Source: Cycas panzhihuaensis (taxonomy: Eukaryota; Cycadophyta). From it: a stretch of DNA of 64,000 bases. The stretch is from the NCBI GenBank assembly GCA_023213395.1, contig CM041465.1, positions 49,359,741 to 49,423,740 on the forward strand. Direction: 5' to 3'. The notes beneath the pieces were generated by a model, which worked only from the letters and a program-made list of their open reading frames with translations, searched no databases and was not told the origin of the DNA. A program made the position numbers and the translations under genes. Shown in pieces: positions 59,501-64,000 of the stretch. Within the stretch, counting starts at the first letter, position 1, and each line of letters starts with the position of its first letter.

Positions 59501-59743
59501 ACTCACTCAAGGAAAATGTATGATAAGGTTGACACTCAGAAGTTAGTTATTCTAAAAATAACAAATGTTTGATTTGAATTATAAAGACTTTTCTAAAGTT
59601 AAAGAGTTCTTATTAAAACTTCACTCACTCAAGGAAAAAGTACGATAAGGTTGACACTCAGAAGTTAGCTATTCTAAAATAACAAATGTATGATTTGAAT
59701 TATGAAGACTTTTCTAAAGTTGAAGAGTTCTTATTGAAACTTC
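59501..59743 (+). repeat. 122-bp tandem duplication inside C5 gag
   Basis: 59501-59622 and 59623-59743 match almost throughout, both starting ACTCACTCAAGGAAAA. The second copy contains the ATG-bearing gag start that remains open (59686). Not present in the other Copia copies here. Confidence 0.9.
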
Positions 59744-60330
59744 AACTTATCAATAAAGACTTAGACAATTACATAAAGTCTTCCACAAATGTAGGTGATA
59801 AAATAGTCACTATTACACATGTAAAAGATGATGATACACTCGTCTTTCTTGCAATCAATAAACTCCCAAAGCATTTTAATTTTTTTTTTTTAATTGTTAA
59901 GTTAGCAAGTAGGATATCTGCAATAATCTATAATCAGTTAATGAATCAACTAGTTGAACATAAAATAATGTTGATTCAAACTAGAAAGCTTCAAGACCCT
60001 TCACAAGCTCTTTTTTCCAAGTCAAAGCCACTTAATAAGTCTAAACATCAAAACAACTATCATAATAATCATAATAATAATCCTAAGTCCAAAAAACCTC
60101 ATAAAGGTTCATTCAATTCAAATAACCCTCATCATAATACTAACTATTCTAGATCACCTAAAACTTAGAATACCTCTAAACAATCATTCCAAAAAGGGAA
60201 TACAATCAATCATAATCCTAATTAGAACATCAGTTGTGCTTACTACCATAACAAGGGGCACGCTATTGATGTCTGTAGGAATAGAATTGCTTCTGAAGCT
60301 TAAAAAGGTTCTAAGAAGGTCCAATCATTA
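59686..60330 (+). pseudogene. C5 gag and zinc knuckle
   Basis: The open frame (59686-60168) has KVEEFLLKLQLINKDLDNYI and FLAINKLPKHFNFFF, gag-like, then a His/Asn-rich basic section (NYHNNHNNNPKSKKPHKG). A stop follows. Near 60235-60280 is the finger CAYYHNKGHAIDVC, with the second Cys changed to Tyr. The N-terminus is disturbed by the 122-bp duplication. Confidence 0.82.
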
Positions 60331-60379
60331 TCCTATAATCCTCACCATTCCCTAACTATTTCCACATCATCTTTTTTTA

Positions 60380-61690
60380 CTCTAACCATTCAACCACCTT
60401 TGTGGATTTTTTATTCTAGTGCATACTATCATATGACGAGACACCAAGAATACTTGTTATCTTATCATTCTAATCTTAATTCTGAAGAGGGAATCTCATT
60501 CGAAAGTGGTTCACAACTGAAAGTCAAAGGAATGGGAGATGTTTCTTTGAAAGATAGTTCTATCAAGGATGTATTTTATGTTCCTATATTATTACCAAAT
60601 CTTCTTTTAATTTATCAAATCTACTAGAAAGGCCTTATTATTAAATTTTGGAAAGATAGATTTATTGTCAAATAAATTCTAAATAAGTTTAAGTCAATCG
60701 CTTCAAGACCTACAGATTATAAAATAGGTCTCTATAACTTAATAAGTCTTCAATACTCCAAAACAAAGTCTTTTGGGGCATTTATAGCTAAATATGATCC
60801 AATCAATAAGCTATGACATACTTGGTTTGGCCATACAAGTTATGGCAAACTTTAGTACTTAAGCAAATATGATATGGTTCATGGACTTCCCACCCTAACC
60901 ATAGTCTATGGTGTTTATGAAGCCTACATAACAGACAAGCAACACATAGATCTTTTTCCACATTAGACTTCATTTAGAGTAAATTTTCCACTCAAACTTA
61001 TTCACTCTAACATATGTGGCCCATTCCAAGTACCATCGTACTTTGGAAGTAAATATTTTATCACTTTCATCGATGATTTTTCTAGAAAATATTAGGTTTA
61101 TATGCTTAAAATAAGAAGTCATGTCTTTGACATCTTTGTTGAGTTTAAAACATTAGTTGAAAATCAAATCAACCATAAAATAAAAATCTTTAGATCTAAT
61201 AATGCTAAAGAATACTTAAGTGATAAGTTTACCTCATATCATAAAAAGTATAAAATATGATTGCAGCATTCTGTAATATATACCCCTCAACAAAATGGTG
61301 TTACTAAATGCAAGAACCATACTCTTGTAGAAATGGCTAGATGCATGATACATGCAAAAGGTCTAAATCTAAAGTTATGGGCTGAAGTAATAGCCTACCT
61401 CAACTATCTTTCAAATCAGTTACTAAGTAAATCTCTATAGAATGTTATACTAGATCGAAAAATAGTCTAGTCATAAACCTTCTATCAAACATCTTAAAAT
61501 CTTTGGAAGTATTACGTGAGGGCATGTTCCTAAATAAAATTATAAGAAACTCAACCCTAAAAATTCTAAATTCATCTCCATTGGTTACAGTAAAGAAAGT
61601 AAAGCCTATAGGATTCTTGATCTAATCACGCATAAGATTTTGATTCTGCGTAATGTTATATTTGATGAAGAAGAATCTTTATAAACAACT
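60380..61690 (+). pseudogene. C5 protease and integrase, catalytic triad lost
   Basis: Protease remnant WIFYSSAYYHMTRH at about 60400 (the Asp of the active site is lost), then EEGISFESGSQLKVKGMGD and YVPILLPNLLLIY. The integrase core starts near 60990. The first acidic residue reads IHSNICGP (Asp to Asn), the second FRSNNAKEY (Asp to Asn), the third NGVTKCKNHT (Glu to Lys). All three are single G-to-A type changes. Around them KYFITFIDDFSRK and YTPQQNG are kept. Several stops. Confidence 0.88.
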
Positions 61691-61989
61691 ACTTATATAG
61701 AACTTCCTATTGAGAGTTTGTTAGCTAACGCTTACTTATTTAACCCCTCAGACAAATAAGCTAGTACCAAAATAATCAAATCTCTATCCAATCAAGTTTA
61801 GAATTGGATATTAACCAAACCTTTTATGTCATAGCTAATTAGTCAGTCAAACTCTTCTAATCAACCATCTACTTCTGCTTCTTAAAAGAATAAACAACTA
61901 GTTTCAGAATAGAAAACTTTTTTTGATACTAGTTCTCATGTTGGTAATCCATCAGACACCAGAAAGGCTCATTCCCAAAAACTTCAAGC

Positions 61990-62720
61990 TAACTTTGCTC
62001 TAATGGTTAAAGTTACAGCCACATATGATCCAAAAGCCTTTAAGGAAGCAAATAACAATCCTATATAGCAGTCATCCATGCAAGCTAAATTTGATACACT
62101 TAAAAAGAATTCAACTTGGGCCTTAGCTACCCTTACCTCTAGTAAAACTTTGGTAGATTATAAATGGGTTTACCAAACAAAATGTAACTCAGAAGGAGTT
62201 GTTAAAAAACATAAGGCACGTCTAGTAGCCAAAGTTTTTTCTCAAATTGACAGTATTGATTATATCAAAACCTTCTCTCCTATAGCTAAGATGAATACAA
62301 TCAAAACCATCCTAGCCTTAATAGCTAAATTTGGCTGGAGAATCCATCAAATGGATGTTAAAAGTGTTTTTCTGAATAGAGATCTTAAAGAAAAAATTTA
62401 TATGAAATAATCCCCTAGTTTCATTTGTAATCTTAATCTTGTGTATAAGTTAAAAACACCTTTATATCTTTAAAACAAGCTCCTTGCGCTTGGTATATAA
62501 AGATAGATGACTATATTACACATAATAGATATACTAAGTGAATTAGTGATCCTAATCTTCACTTCAAATGAGAAGATAAAAATATTACCATCTTAATCCT
62601 TTACATAGATGATATAATCATAACTAGATCTTTAATCTCTAGTATTTATCAATTAAAAGCTATCTTAATGGACAAATTTGAAATGACCGACTTAGGTCTT
62701 TTACATTATTTCTTAGGTTT
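61990..62720 (+). pseudogene. C5 reverse transcriptase
   Basis: The open piece 62078-62410 has STWALATLTSSKTLVDYKWV, KHKARLVAKVFSQIDSIDYI and HQMDVKSVFLNRDLKEKIYM. The active-site YIDDIIITRS follows at about 62605-62635, and DLGLLHYFLGL is near 62690. Stops and a frame change lie between 62410 and 62590. The active-site Asp pair remains. Confidence 0.9.
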
Positions 62721-62739
62721 GTAAATTTATCAAACTAAT

Positions 62740-63545
62740 TCAAATATAACCATTTCACAACCCAAGTATACACTTTACTTAATAAAAAGATTTAATATGG
62801 AAAATGCTAAACCAGCATCAAACCCTCTACAATCAGGTATTAAACTATTAACTGATTCTCTCACACGTTTATTTGATCCTACTACATATCATCATCTTAT
62901 AGGTAGTATAATTTATTTAATATATATCCACCCAGACATCTCTCATGTTATAGTTCTTTACTCTAGATACATGTAGAAACCTCACAAGTCATACTGGAAA
63001 GTTGCAAAATGAATTTTAAGATATCTATAAGGTATAATATTCTATGGCTTAACCTATCACTTATGTAGTATTAATCTAAAATTAATAGGTTATACAGACT
63101 CAAATTAGGCAGGAGACTCCGACGACCATAAGTTAACAGTCGATTATATTTTCTTTCTAGACTCTTCACTAATTACTTAGTCTAGCAAGAAAATACAAGT
63201 ATTAGCCCTATCCACAACCGAAGCTAAATATCAAGCACTTGTTGAAGCTAGTAAAAAATCACTTTAGATTAAATCCCTATTAAGTAAGCTTGAATTATTT
63301 CCTAACTCTTCTATTGAAATTAACATTAATAATCAAGGTGTGATATCTATTGATACTAATCTTATCACACATTCTAGAATAAAACATATAGAATTACATT
63401 AACATTTTATACGTAATCTTATAAATGATAAAAATTATTTACTTATTCTATTATTCTACAGACTTGTAGATTATAGACATTTTTACAAAACCATTGACCG
63501 AAGTAAAGTTATTAAATCTTAGAGAATTATTGAAGATTAAATAAG
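62740..63545 (+). pseudogene. C5 RNase H
   Basis: GSIIYLIYIHPDISHVI near 62900-62950, GYTDSN near 63090, ALSTTEAKYQALVEASKK near 63205-63255 (normally AEAEY, Glu to Lys), then DIFTKPLTEVKLLN in another frame near 63475-63520. The frameshift lies about 63465. The enzyme would degrade the RNA template. Confidence 0.88.
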
Positions 63546-63635
63546 TCTTCATCAAAGAGGGATTAATATTCTGAAGTCTTCTTTATCTTCTCTTCTTCCT
63601 TCTTTCTTCTATATTATCTATTATATAAAAGATAA

Positions 63636-63648
63636 CATTAAAGAGGGA
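63636..63648 (+). other. C5 polypurine tract
   Basis: ACATTAAAGAGGGA directly before the 3' LTR. Confidence 0.8.
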
Positions 63649-64000
63649 TGTTAGAATAATATTTATGTTTAATATTACCTCTTATTAATAGTCACTTTAT
63701 TAATATTATCTATTATATGGCTCATTAAAAATGATAACTACTTATTTTAACTAATCTCTACTTATTTATCCATTCCTACATTCTAGGAAGATAGTTAAAA
63801 TAGTCAAAGGTTTGAGGTTACATACGATCAAGGAGGTTGACTAGGTAATACTATTGTAGGAGGATGTTGCACAACCAAAGAGAGGATGAGATCCTCATCT
63901 ACCTCCATATTTATAATGTATTCTTTATTATATTGTATTAATTAACTATATTTAGGAGGTGGTTTTTTATCCCCCAAAGGAGTTTTCCACTTGTCAATCA
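63649..64000 (+). repeat. C5 3' LTR, first 352 bp
   Basis: Matches 56730 onward (TGTTAGAATAATATTTATG). It is cut by the window end; about 100 bp more are expected. Confidence 0.9.

Larger units (their letters stand above)
56730..64000 (+). mobile_element. Copia element C5, runs off the right edge
   Basis: The 452-bp 5' LTR, Met-type primer site, long leader, gag, protease, integrase, RT, RNase H and polypurine tract are all present, and the first 352 bp of the 3' LTR reach the window end. It inserted in the LINE. Flank CTCCT at 56725-56729 should reappear after the 3' LTR, about 100 bp past the window. Many Gln-to-stop changes and a frameshift near 63465 make it dead. Confidence 0.92.

Overview
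The window is nuclear plant DNA made almost entirely of dead, nested retrotransposons. I found no host protein-coding gene, tRNA or rRNA gene. Most of it is A+T rich, with retroelement reading frames broken by TAG, TAA and TGA at former Gln, Trp and Arg codons, the pattern left by long-term cytosine methylation and deamination. So many old, uncleared Copia and Gypsy elements suggest a large, repeat-rich seed-plant genome such as a gymnosperm or a big-genome angiosperm. The sequence alone does not name the species.

Layout, left to right. 1-2186: minus-strand Ty3/Gypsy pol (G1), interrupted by a 302-bp TRIM (886-1187). 2187-11199: a non-coding LTR element (A), split by a complete plus-strand Copia, C1 (2950-10585, 312-bp LTRs, target duplication CATAA). 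11200-18769: a second non-coding LTR element (B), with three 189-bp tandem repeats and a complete minus-strand Copia, N1 (11640-15969, 327/328-bp LTRs, duplication AATCT). 18770-26560: minus-strand Copia C4, split by another Copia, C3 (19896-25035). 26561 to about 32750: Copia C2, same family as C1 but inverted and missing its 5' end.

From about 32750 to 48914 lies an old minus-strand Gypsy-like element, G2. Its long LTR is split by a much younger, GC-rich, plus-strand relative, G3 (36618-46521, about 2.5-kb LTRs, duplication AGGAC). G3 has gag and protease but no reverse transcriptase, RNase H or integrase, so it is non-autonomous. Near its 3' end are three tandem units that each fold into a hairpin. 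From 48915 a third non-coding LTR element (C, related to A and B) runs to about 52000. A minus-strand L1-type LINE follows (52901-56729) with a poly(A) tail and endonuclease, reverse transcriptase, zinc-finger and RNase H remnants. It is cut by Copia C5 (56730 to past the window end), whose 3' LTR runs off the window.

None of the Copia, Gypsy pol or LINE copies could make a working protein set. G3 is the only element that looks recent, and its frameshifts may partly be assembly errors. I saw no convincing new cellular system. The most unusual items are the hairpin array and gag-protease layout of G3, the TRIM with an unusually long possible target duplication, the 189-bp repeats in element B, and the loss of all three integrase catalytic residues in C5. 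All coordinates and comparisons were made by eye.
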